Shown piece after piece: positions 8,026 through 15,076 of a stretch of 44,658 bases of DNA. Source of the stretch: Halorhodospira abdelmalekii (GTDB lineage: Bacteria > Pseudomonadota > Gammaproteobacteria > Nitrococcales > Halorhodospiraceae). The notes beneath the pieces were generated by a model. It saw nothing but the letters and a program-made list of their open reading frames with translations. It was not told the origin of the DNA and searched no databases. Both the position numbers and the translations under genes were made by a program. The stretch lies in NCBI RefSeq assembly GCF_016583625.1, contig NZ_NRRN01000028.1, positions 1 to 44,658 of the forward strand, written 5' to 3'. The first letter of the stretch is position 1; every line of letters starts with the position of its first letter.

Positions 8026-9627
8026 ATGAACCGCTCCAACAGAACGATAGACCGAGCTGCCGTTGCTGCGGCGCTCCTCGACCTTGAAGGCCGCCCGCAA
8101 TCGATGTCTCGTCTCCGTCTTCCACTCGATATCCCATCGCTTCTCGGCCGCCCGAAATCGCTGCTGCGGCTGGTGCTGATCGGCTTTGCGCTGGTCAGCG
8201 CACCGCTGATCACGGCGCTGGGTGTCGCGGCCTGGTCGGTCGATCGCCTAGCCGGTGAGGGCGAGCTGGCCGTCTACGAAGCCATCGGGGTGACACAGGA
8301 GAGCGCCCGTATGGCCCGCTTAGCGACCGACATGGAGCGTGCCGCGCGGCAGCATTTAATTTTCGACGATCCAACCTCGATGCGCGACTACCGACAGTGG
8401 CGCCGTGACTTAGCCGCCGCCGGCGGCATTCCCGGGAGCATCGGCCCGGCGGAGGCCGACTGGATCCACCGCGGGGTTCGCATTGTCGAGTCGACCCTGC
8501 TTGTGACCCTACTGCTCAAAGAGCACGAAGCGATCGCGGCGCATCAGCGCGTCCCCGAGCTGATCATGGCGCTGCATCGGTCGGTTGCAGCCGTCTCCGC
8601 CGCCGGCTACGACCGCATTGACCGCGAAGTCGACCGCATGGCCGCCTTCTCCGAGCAGGCGCGCGAGATCCTCGTCTGGCACTCGCTCGCTGCGATCCCC
8701 GTCACCATCCTCTTCATGGTCTACTTCGCACGCCGCATCCACCGCCCCATTCACGCCCTCGGTGATGCCATCCGGCGTCTCGGTGCCACCCGCTTTGAAG
8801 AGCCGATCCGCGTCGCCGGGCCGCGCGATCTGGAAACCCTCGGCGAAGAGCTCGACTGGCTGCGCCAGCACCTCTCCGCACTGCAAAATCAGCGCCAGCG
8901 TTTTTTGCGCCACTTCTCCCACGAGCTCAAAACGCCACTAGCCGCCGTCCTTGAGGGGACCGAACTGCTGCGGGAGCGCACCATCCGCAACCACCCGGAA
9001 CAGGCCGATGAGATCATCGACATCGTGCGCGAAAACAGCCACGAACTGCGTCGGCAGATCGACAATTTGTTGCGTTTCGCACGGCACGGCGAGGCCATCC
9101 AGCGCCCTACCGAGCACCAGTTGCTCGATTTCACCGCGCTGATTCGCGATGTCGTCGAGCGCCACACGCTGCCGGCGCGCCGCCGCGGTGTCGAGATCGC
9201 TCTTGAGCTTGAGGAGCAGACGATCTACGGCGATCGCCAACAGCTCACCACGGTCATCGATAACCTTCTCTCCAACGCCCTGCGCTTCTCTCCCGACGGC
9301 GGCACCATCGCGGTGGCCCTCCGCCGCAGCGCCGATCAGCTTGAGCTCTCGGTCAGCGATCAGGGCGAAGGCATTCCGGAATCAGAGCGCGCGACGATCT
9401 TCGAGCCGTTTCGCCAGGGCAGTGCTCGCGGTCGCAGCTCAGTCAAAGGCAGCGGCCTCGGTCTGTCGCTGGTCCGCGAACATATCGCTGCGCACGGCGG
9501 TCAGATTGAAGCAGAGCGCGCCGGTGAGGGCGGGGCGTTGCTGCGTGCCACCCTACCCGCGCCAAAGCGTCCCGACCCAACGGGCCAACGGGGCCAACGG
9601 GGCCAACAGGACCCACGGGGCCAATGA
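8026..9627 (+). CDS. Membrane sensor histidine kinase (GlrK/QseE-like)
   Basis: This kinase of 533 residues has a transmembrane helix at about 45-69, a periplasmic helical sensor region (about 70-215), a second transmembrane helix (about 218-237) and a HAMP-like segment. The H box [11 protein letters not shown] follows, with His299 as phosphorylation site, then the ATPase domain with N box [11 protein letters not shown]1 DQGEGIP and G2 GSGLGLSLV. It should autophosphorylate and pass phosphate to the regulator encoded 76 bp downstream, which has a sigma-54 activator domain, as in the GlrK/GlrR (QseE/QseF) pair. The signal is unknown. An in-frame ATG at 8104 would shorten the N-terminus and still keep both membrane helices. 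The C-terminal tail ([14 protein letters not shown]) is encoded by a 9-bp repeat array. Confidence 0.88.
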   Translation: MNRSNRTIDRAAVAAALLDLEGRPQSMSRLRLPLDIPSLLGRPKSLLRLVLIGFALVSAPLITALGVAAWSVDRLAGEGELAVYEAIGVTQESARMARLATDMERAARQHLIFDDPTSMRDYRQWRRDLAAAGGIPGSIGPAEADWIHRGVRIVESTLLVTLLLKEHEAIAAHQRVPELIMALHRSVAAVSAAGYDRIDREVDRMAAFSEQAREILVWHSLAAIPVTILFMVYFARRIHRPIHALGDAIRRLGATRFEEPIRVAGPRDLETLGEELDWLRQHLSALQNQRQRFLRHFSHELKTPLAAVLEGTELLRERTIRNHPEQADEIIDIVRENSHELRRQIDNLLRFARHGEAIQRPTEHQLLDFTALIRDVVERHTLPARRRGVEIALELEEQTIYGDRQQLTTVIDNLLSNALRFSPDGGTIAVALRRSADQLELSVSDQGEGIPESERATIFEPFRQGSARGRSSVKGSGLGLSLVREHIAAHGGQIEAERAGEGGALLRATLPAPKRPDPTGQRGQRGQQDPRGQ

Positions 9628-9652
9628 GGCCAACAAGCCCAAAGGGACCAAA
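9581..9652. repeat. 9-bp degenerate tandem repeat array spanning the kinase stop codon
   Basis: About eight units related to GGGGCCAAC run from 9581 to 9652. The first three are nearly identical and later ones have drifted (AGGACCCAC, GGGGCCAAT, GAGGCCAAC, AAGCCCAAA, GGGACCAAA). The TGA of the histidine kinase (9625-9627) lies at the junction of the fifth and sixth units. The unit is a multiple of three, so copy-number change would lengthen or shorten the tail without shifting frame. Confidence 0.85.
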
Positions 9653-9703
9653 GAGGTCAGGCGGGCAGCCGGACCCAACCGAGTCAGGAGAGCAACCACG
9701 ACC

Positions 9704-11053
9704 ATGAGCGAACGCGCCCGAATCCTCGTCGTCGACGACGACCCGAGCCTTTGCCGACTGCTCGAGATGCGATTGCAGAGCGCTGGCTACGCACCGACGA
9801 CCTGCGAAAGCGGGGAACGTGCCCTAGCCGAACTCGAACGCGAACCAGCCAATGCCGTCGTCACCGATCTGCGTATGGACGGCATGGATGGGTTGGCGCT
9901 ATTCGAGGCGATACGCCAGCGCTGGCCCGCACTGCCGGTGATTATTCTCACCGCCCACGGCTCGATCCCGGACGCTGTCGAGGCGACCCGACGCGGCGTA
10001 CAGGGCTTCTTGACTAAGCCGTTCGACGCCGCCGAACTGCTTGAACAGCTCGAAAAGGCCGTCCTCCACGGCGGCGGCCGCGGCTCGGCGTCGGCCCGCG
10101 AAGCCGGTCTGCGCCACGGCCTGCACACCCGCAGCCCGCGCATGGAGGCAGTGCTCGAACGCGCCCTGCTCGTTGCCGACTCCGAGGCAAACGTACTGAT
10201 CCGCGGCGCCAGCGGCACCGGTAAGGAGGTCATTGCCCGCGCCATCCACACCAGCAGCCCACGCGCCGACGGCCCCTTCGTCGCCGTAAACTGTGGGGCG
10301 ATTCCGGAGACGCTGCTGGAGTCGGAGCTCTTCGGTCACGTCCGCGGCGCCTTCACCGGCGCTGATCGCGACCGCGAAGGGCTCTTTCGCGAAGCCGACG
10401 GCGGCACGCTCTTTCTTGATGAGATTGGAGATATGCCGCTGCAGCTGCAGGTGAAGCTGCTGCGCGCCCTGCAGGAGCAGGTGGTGCGCCCACTCGGCGG
10501 GCGCCAGGGGGTAGCAATCAACGTTCGGGTGCTCTCAGCCACCCACCGCGATCTTGATGCGGCACTGGCCGATGGCAGCTTCCGCGAGGATCTTTACTTT
10601 CGCCTAGCAGTCGTCGGCATCGAACTGCCGCCACTGGCTGAACGTCGCGAAGATATTCCGCTGCTGGCGCGTCACTTTCTCGGTGAGGCCGCGCGCCGAC
10701 ACGGGCGAGCGGTCCGCGACTTCTCGCCGGAGGCAATCGAGACCATGGCGCAGGCCGACTGGCCGGGCAATATCCGGCAGTTGCAAAACGTGATCGAGCA
10801 GTCGGTCACGCTGTGTACCAGCGAGGTCATCCCCGACGACCTCGTCCGCCAGGCGCTGCGCCAGGACAACCAACCGGCGGTGCCGACACTCGCCGCAGCG
10901 CGCGCGAGCTTTGAACGCGACTACCTGGTTCGCCTGCTGAAACTGACCGAGGGGAATGTCAGCCGTGCGGCGCGCCTCGCTGGACGCAACCGCACGGAGT
11001 TCTATCGCCTGCTCAGCCGGCACGAGCTGCAACCGATCGATTTTAAGCGCTAG
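9704..11053 (+). CDS. glrR: Sigma-54-dependent response regulator (GlrR/QseF-like)
   Basis: The protein has 449 residues. A receiver domain (1-120) has the acidic pair DDD (11-13), phospho-acceptor Asp55 in VVTDLRM and Lys105 in LTKPFD. An AAA+ domain has Walker A GASGTGKE (168-175), the sigma-54 contact loop GAFTGA (215-220) and Walker [13 protein letters not shown] Fis-type helix-turn-helix ([20 protein letters not shown]) closes the protein. It should activate sigma-54 promoters on phosphorylation by the adjacent kinase. I chose the ATG at 9704, which has an AGGAG at 9686-9690. In Enterobacteria GlrR drives glmY small RNA; whether that target exists here is unknown. The assignment to GlrR rather than another NtrC-family member rests on domain order and the partner kinase. 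Confidence 0.88.
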   Translation: MSERARILVVDDDPSLCRLLEMRLQSAGYAPTTCESGERALAELEREPANAVVTDLRMDGMDGLALFEAIRQRWPALPVIILTAHGSIPDAVEATRRGVQGFLTKPFDAAELLEQLEKAVLHGGGRGSASAREAGLRHGLHTRSPRMEAVLERALLVADSEANVLIRGASGTGKEVIARAIHTSSPRADGPFVAVNCGAIPETLLESELFGHVRGAFTGADRDREGLFREADGGTLFLDEIGDMPLQLQVKLLRALQEQVVRPLGGRQGVAINVRVLSATHRDLDAALADGSFREDLYFRLAVVGIELPPLAERREDIPLLARHFLGEAARRHGRAVRDFSPEAIETMAQADWPGNIRQLQNVIEQSVTLCTSEVIPDDLVRQALRQDNQPAVPTLAAARASFERDYLVRLLKLTEGNVSRAARLAGRNRTEFYRLLSRHELQPIDFKR

Positions 11054-11060
11054 TTTAAAC

Positions 11061-11084
11061 GCTAGCGAGCGGGCGCTGGCTAGC
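11061..11084. terminator. Candidate hairpin between convergent glrR and rhlE
   Basis: GCTAGC (11061-11066) pairs with GCTAGC (11079-11084) and AGC with GCT inside, giving about nine pairs around one mismatch and a small GC loop. It sits just after the regulator stop and covers the rhlE stop. There is no long T-run on either side, so a bidirectional factor-independent terminator is only a moderate call. Confidence 0.4.
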
Positions 11085-12351
11085 TGGGACGCCGACTGCT
11101 ATGCCCACTCGGACCTCCTGGCCCGCGTGACGACGTAGAGCGCCCGGCGGCGGCGGAGGGACGCCGCGGCGGTGGCCCGGAGCGACGGCTCGGCGGCGGC
11201 CCGGAGCGGCGCCGCTGAGTCGGCTCGAATCCTTCGAGCACTTGCAGCGGGATGTCGGCCTTGACGGTGCGCTGGATCGCTTGCAGCTGTCGGCGCTCAT
11301 CGCCACCGACGAACGACCACGCCGAGCCGTGATCGCCACCACGCCCGGTCCGCCCGATGCGGTGGACATAGTCGTCGGGGTTGTTGGGCAGGTCGTAGTT
11401 GACGACGTTCGCCAGCCCCGTGATATCGAGCCCGCGCGCGGCCACGTCGGTGGCGACCAAGGCCCGCACCGAACGCCGCTTAAAGGCGTTGAGGGCACGA
11501 CCGCGCTGGCCTTGGCTCTTATCGCCGTGGATCGACTGCGCCCGAATGCCGGCGCGCTCAAGCTGCTCGGCGAGGCGGTCGGCACCGCGCTTGGTGCGGG
11601 TAAAGACCAACACCTGATGCCAATTGCGCGACCCGATCAGATGGCTTAACAGCTCGCTCTTACGGTGCGAGTCGACCAGGTAGGCCGCCTGCTCCACCGC
11701 CTCAGCCGCGGCGTTGCTGCCACCCATCTCGATCAGCTGCGGGGCGTTGAGGAAACGCTGCGCCAAACCACGCACCGCACCCGAGAACGTCGCCGAGAAG
11801 AGCAGCGTCTGCCGATGCGCCGGTAAGGTCTTGACGATGCGCTCGATCGCCGGCTTAAAGCCCATATCGAGCATGCGATCGGCCTCATCGAGCACCAAGA
11901 TGTCGACTCCACCGAGCTGCACGTTGCCGCGCTCTAAGTGATCAATCAGACGCCCCGGGGTGGCGACCACGATATCGACCCCACGGCGTAGGATCGCGGT
12001 CTGCTTGCCCATCGGTGCCCCGCCGTAGATCTCGGCAGCACGGATCGGCAGATACCGGCCATAGGTGCTCACACTCTGCTGCACCTGGGCGGCCAACTCA
12101 CGCGTCGGCGTCAGGACCAAGGCGCGCACTCGCGGCGTACGCTGCCGCTCCGCCCCATCGTTGACGCGCTGAAGCATCGGCAGCGTGAAGGCCGCCGTCT
12201 TGCCAGTGCCCGTTTGCGCGCTGGCCATTACATCACCACCGTTTAGCACGGCAGGGATCGACTGCATTTGAATCGCCGTCGGGGTGGTGTAGCCCTGTTG
12301 CTTGACCGCACGCAACAACTCCTGGGAGAGGCCCAGAGAATCAAAAGACAT
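11080..12351 (-). CDS. rhlE: DEAD-box RNA helicase, RhlE type
   Basis: This 423-residue RNA helicase begins MSFDSLGLSQELL. It has the Q motif, Walker A ASAQTGTGKT (43-52), motif Ia PTRELA, motif II DEAD (about 155), motif III SAT, and motif VI HRIGRTGR. The C-terminal 45 residues are a basic Pro/Ser/Arg-rich tail of the kind that gives RhlE proteins RNA affinity. It unwinds RNA duplexes in ribosome assembly and mRNA decay. The upstream leader is long and contains a perfect 10-bp inverted repeat, so control at the leader is possible. It converges on the glrR-like gene. A SrmB or DbpA identity is less likely, because the short basic tail and motif context fit RhlE. Confidence 0.92.
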   Translation of the reverse strand: MSFDSLGLSQELLRAVKQQGYTTPTAIQMQSIPAVLNGGDVMASAQTGTGKTAAFTLPMLQRVNDGAERQRTPRVRALVLTPTRELAAQVQQSVSTYGRYLPIRAAEIYGGAPMGKQTAILRRGVDIVVATPGRLIDHLERGNVQLGGVDILVLDEADRMLDMGFKPAIERIVKTLPAHRQTLLFSATFSGAVRGLAQRFLNAPQLIEMGGSNAAAEAVEQAAYLVDSHRKSELLSHLIGSRNWHQVLVFTRTKRGADRLAEQLERAGIRAQSIHGDKSQGQRGRALNAFKRRSVRALVATDVAARGLDITGLANVVNYDLPNNPDDYVHRIGRTGRGGDHGSAWSFVGGDERRQLQAIQRTVKADIPLQVLEGFEPTQRRRSGPPPSRRSGPPPRRPSAAAGRSTSSRGPGGPSGHSSRRPS

Positions 12352-12378
12352 AGAGAACTCCTAAAAACGGGTTAACGA

Positions 12379-12446
12379 GCGCCAAGGCACCAGCCGACGT
12401 GCGACCGGAGAATAGATAGGAAGTCATCGAGGAAAGGCCTTGGCGC
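12379..12446 (-). promoter_or_regulatory. 10-bp perfect inverted repeat in the rhlE leader
   Basis: GCGCCAAGGC (12379-12388) and GCCTTGGCGC (12437-12446) are exact complements 48 nt apart, ending about 28 bp upstream of the rhlE start. In RNA they would form a strong stem closing a large loop near the ribosome binding region. Leaders of cold-inducible RNA helicase genes are often structured and self-regulated, but a link here is inference. Confidence 0.5.
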
Positions 12447-12617
12447 AGCGATCCACGACCGGTTCGAGGGTACCGGACCGGTGATCGCCACCCGCAAAAG
12501 CGGAGCGTTGTTCGGCGGTAACCTGGGCCTGTCAGCGAATTAGCGAGCAGGCCTCTGCAAACACAAATCGACTGTAACACGTCCGCTGACGAATAGCTAT
12601 TGAAATATTAGTGCCCC

Positions 12618-12623
12618 AGTATA
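12618..12623 (-). promoter_or_regulatory. Candidate -10 element for rhlE
   Basis: On the minus strand TATACT matches TATAAT at five of six positions, in an AT-rich island about 267 bp upstream of rhlE. No convincing -35 is seen. If used, the transcript would carry a leader of roughly 260 nt that includes the inverted repeat. Confidence 0.28.
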
Positions 12624-12692
12624 AGTGCGCGGAGACAAGGGCACGGGGCAAGGTACGGCCGGCGCGGGGCGTCCCCGCCCCCGCCAGCCACA

Positions 12693-12712
12693 GCAGCTGC
12701 AGCTGCAGCTGC
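12693..12712. repeat. 20-nt perfect palindrome of CAGCTG units
   Basis: GCAGCTGCAGCTGCAGCTGC is its own reverse complement and is made of overlapping CAGCTG and CTGCAG units. A CAGCTGCACACC repeat follows on its right flank. It lies about 80-100 bp past the M42 peptidase stop. Function unknown; it could fold as a hairpin at the end of that transcript. Confidence 0.7.
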
Positions 12713-12793
12713 ACACCAAGCACAGCTGCACACCGGCCAGACGCCGCCCACTGGGAGCGGCGAAGGGCGCGGTGCTTGTACAGCGTGCACCGC

Positions 12794-14080
12794 CTACTTC
12801 GACGCCGCTGCAGCCTCGTCCTCCTTGTCCTCCTTAATCGCGGCCAGCCCGGGGTGGCCCAATCCGCTGACCTGATCGAGCCGCGGGTGGCCCTGGCGGA
12901 AGAGCTCACGCAGACTGCCTTGTCCATCGTCTCGCCGATCAAGCTCTTGCAGCGTGGCAGTCACGGCGTGGATCGCCGCGATGACATCGCCGGTGTAGCC
13001 AGTCTCCGAGATCGTATGCATGTTGCGGATCGGGATACCGATCGAGGCGGCGACGCAGTCGACGTTGGCCAGCACCCCGGCCATCCCGTCGGTGCCGGTG
13101 TCGCGACCGCTGACATCGCGCTGGAAAGGGATCTCGTGCTGGCGCGCCACCTGCTGCAGTACCGCGTTGAGCTGCTCGCTGGTGATCGCCCCACAGCTGA
13201 AGGTAAAGCCCTTGCCCATGCTCAGCGGCTGGAAGCGCTTATCGCCGACGCCGGGAGCGGCGACGTAGTCTTGATTGACATCGACGGCAATCAGCGCATC
13301 GGGCTTCAGCTCGCCAGCCATAACCCGGCTGCCGAAGCGACCGATCTCCTCGTAGCTGGCCATCGTAAAGAGGACGCGGACGTTCTCGGGGCCACCTGCC
13401 GCCGCGATCAAACGCGCGACCTCGGCGGTGACAAAGCAACCGAGGCCGTTGTCGAGGTAGGCGCCGTAGAACGTATCGGGGCCGAAGCCGCGGCGAATCG
13501 GACGGTTGAGCAAGATCGGATCGCCGGGGCGCACCCCAAGCTTTTCGACCTGCGCCTTCGGCTCGTCGCCGTGGATCTGCAGCTCCAGATAGAGCTGCTC
13601 TTTCTTCACCCCCTTATCGCCGCGGCGCACTGCTTCCTCGGCAAAGTGGATCGCACCGAGCGCCTCGATGGTGCCGCCTTCAAGGCGCCGATACGTCCCC
13701 GGAGCCTCGGGATCTTCACTAAAGAGGGTCACCTCATGACCGAGCAGCGTCCCCGGTAGAAAGGAGTCGCTATCGACCCAGATCTTGCCGTCCTCACCGA
13801 TGCTGCGCACCTGCAACCGAATCTTATCGGCGTGCCCGACGACCATGATCCTAAAGCGCTCTTCGTCGCCGGGATGGGTGTCGAAGACGATCCCGGCGTG
13901 CCCCTGGAAGCGGTGAATGGCCCATCCATCGGGGCGGAACGACTCGAAGTACGGCTCGATCACCCCGAAGGTCATCGCGGCCTCAAGACCGATCGGACTC
14001 GGCGCGGCGAGCACGTCACGCATGCGCGCAAACTGCTCTTCGGGCATCGCTTCGGTCCACGGCTTCTCAGTTGCTGTCAT
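12794..14080 (-). CDS. M42-family metallopeptidase (zinc aminopeptidase)
   Basis: The protein has 428 residues and the co-catalytic metal set of the M42 family: His83 and Asp85 in VVGHADKI, bridging Asp210 in AYLDNGLG, the Glu pair 244-245 in YEEIG, Asp267 in VDVNQD and His355 in HTISETGYTGD. Such enzymes form large dodecameric shells and cut N-terminal residues from short peptides. M42 enzymes are usually about 340-370 residues, so this one is long, with extra sequence N-terminal to the first His and an acidic, Ala-rich C-terminal tail. The ATG at 14080 has GGGAGA eight bases upstream. It is a single gene, divergent from rsmE. The exact substrate is not predictable. Confidence 0.85.
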   Translation of the reverse strand: MTATEKPWTEAMPEEQFARMRDVLAAPSPIGLEAAMTFGVIEPYFESFRPDGWAIHRFQGHAGIVFDTHPGDEERFRIMVVGHADKIRLQVRSIGEDGKIWVDSDSFLPGTLLGHEVTLFSEDPEAPGTYRRLEGGTIEALGAIHFAEEAVRRGDKGVKKEQLYLELQIHGDEPKAQVEKLGVRPGDPILLNRPIRRGFGPDTFYGAYLDNGLGCFVTAEVARLIAAAGGPENVRVLFTMASYEEIGRFGSRVMAGELKPDALIAVDVNQDYVAAPGVGDKRFQPLSMGKGFTFSCGAITSEQLNAVLQQVARQHEIPFQRDVSGRDTGTDGMAGVLANVDCVAASIGIPIRNMHTISETGYTGDVIAAIHAVTATLQELDRRDDGQGSLRELFRQGHPRLDQVSGLGHPGLAAIKEDKEDEAAAASK

Positions 14081-14186
14081 GCAGGTTCTCCCTGTTGTTG
14101 CTGTACGATTTCGATAGCCGACCGACTGCGGCACTGCGTATAGGGTGACGGTCGATCCACGCTGTGTGTACCAATCTGACAAACCC

Positions 14187-14202
14187 AGCAGTGAAAACTG
14201 CT
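14187..14202. promoter_or_regulatory. Hairpin with GAAA tetraloop in the M42-rsmE divergent region
   Basis: AGCAGT-GAAA-ACTGCT forms a perfect 6-bp stem with a GNRA loop when read on the plus strand. It lies 125 bp before rsmE and is followed by CTTGTTCTAATTATC, an AT-rich stretch. It may be part of an rsmE leader or an operator dyad. Confidence 0.35.
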
Positions 14203-14282
14203 CTTGTTCTAATTATCGCCCATTCTGCAGCCCCTTCGCCAGCGCAATACCACCTCGCTCTGATAGGCTGCGTGCTTATCAA

Positions 14283-14305
14283 AGAGGCCGCCCCTTACGG
14301 CCTCT
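14283..14305 (+). promoter_or_regulatory. Strong hairpin just upstream of rsmE
   Basis: AGAGGCCG (14283-14290) and CGGCCTCT (14298-14305) form a perfect 8-bp GC-rich stem with the loop CCCCTTA. It ends 22 nt before the rsmE ATG. There is no T-run, so it is not an obvious terminator. It could influence translation or stabilise the transcript 5' end. Confidence 0.45.
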
Positions 14306-14327
14306 ACCCCCTCTTACGGAGAGACCG

Positions 14328-15053
14328 ATGGCTCGACTCTACGTCCCGCTCCCCCTAACTCCCGGCGCGCAACTCGAACTGCCTGCCAACCCGGCAGCAC
14401 ACGTTCGGGCACGCCGGCTGAGCGTCGGCGACCGCGTCACCCTCTTCGACGGCAACGGCGGTGAACACCCCAGCACCCTACTCGCTATCGAGCGGCGACG
14501 CATCTGCGTCGAAGTCGGCCCACAACAGCCGACCGAACGCGAACTCCCGGCCCGCGTCGTCCTCATGCTGGCCGTTGTGAAGGGTGAACGCATGGACGTG
14601 GCCGTTGAGAAGGCGACCGAACTCGGTGTCGGCGCCATCGTCCCGCTGCTCACCGAACGCACTGTGGTGCGCCTTGAGAAGAGCGCGCGGGCCGCCAAAC
14701 GCCGCCAGCACTGGCGAGCGGTCGCGGCCAGTGCCTGCGAGCAGTGCGGCCGCAACCGCTTGCCGGAGATCGATGAACCCCGCCCGCTGGCACAGGCCTG
14801 GGCGACCCTGGATGATGCACCGGCACGACGCCTAGTCCTGAGCCTACAGGCCGAGGAACCGCTCAGCACTCTGACGGCAGCCACCGGCACAGTGCTCTTA
14901 ATCGGCCCCGAAGGCGGTCTAAGCAATGCGGAACTGGCGGCCGCTGCGGCCCACGGTTTTATCCCGGCTGCCGCTGGAAGACGCACCTTGCGTACCGAGA
15001 CCGCAGCCATCGCCGCGCTGAGCACGGTGGTCAGCGCCCTCGGTGAGCTCTAG
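14328..15053 (+). CDS. rsmE: 16S rRNA (uracil-1498-N3)-methyltransferase
   Basis: The protein has 241 residues and belongs to the SPOUT (trefoil-knot) family. It has an N-terminal PUA-like domain (MARLYVPLPL to about residue 70) and a knot with VVKGERMDVAVEKATELGV, ACEQCGRNRLPEI and the S-adenosylmethionine loop LLIGPEGGLSNAEL, ending with LRTETAAIAAL. It methylates U1498 of 16S rRNA in the decoding region. The ATG at 14328 is preceded by ACGGAGAG. In Pseudomonas, as I recall, rsmE sits beyond the chp end of the pil-chp gene cluster; here the next gene is a ChpA-like protein on the opposite strand, which supports shared ancestry of the locus. Confidence 0.95.
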   Translation: MARLYVPLPLTPGAQLELPANPAAHVRARRLSVGDRVTLFDGNGGEHPSTLLAIERRRICVEVGPQQPTERELPARVVLMLAVVKGERMDVAVEKATELGVGAIVPLLTERTVVRLEKSARAAKRRQHWRAVAASACEQCGRNRLPEIDEPRPLAQAWATLDDAPARRLVLSLQAEEPLSTLTAATGTVLLIGPEGGLSNAELAAAAAHGFIPAAAGRRTLRTETAAIAALSTVVSALGEL

Positions 15054-15076
15054 CACGACTCTGACGCGGCTACTCG

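Larger units (their letters stand above)
12352..12793. other. Long intergenic region upstream of rhlE and downstream of the M42 gene
   Basis: These 442 bp hold no gene I can support. On the rhlE side (12352-12540) is a probable leader with a perfect inverted repeat at 12379-12388 and 12437-12446. In the middle (12540-12625) is an AT-richer stretch with the palindrome AATAGCTATT and a TATACT motif, the likely promoter zone. On the far side (12660-12735) are a GCGGGG-CGT-CCCCGC hairpin, a 20-nt palindrome and a repeated CAGCTGCACACC (12706-12717 and 12723-12734). Confidence 0.6.

Noticed and set aside
7773-8213. Upstream extension of the phosphoglucomutase-like gene and leader ORFs before the kinase
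   Set aside because: The extension is Ser/Arg-rich without similarity and overlaps the divergent kinase start; the ATG at 7772 has its own ribosome site.
12611-13759. Plus-strand open frame (382 residues) antisense to the M42 gene
   Set aside because: It covers the palindrome block and the M42 gene in antisense. The M42 metal ligands on the minus strand are complete.
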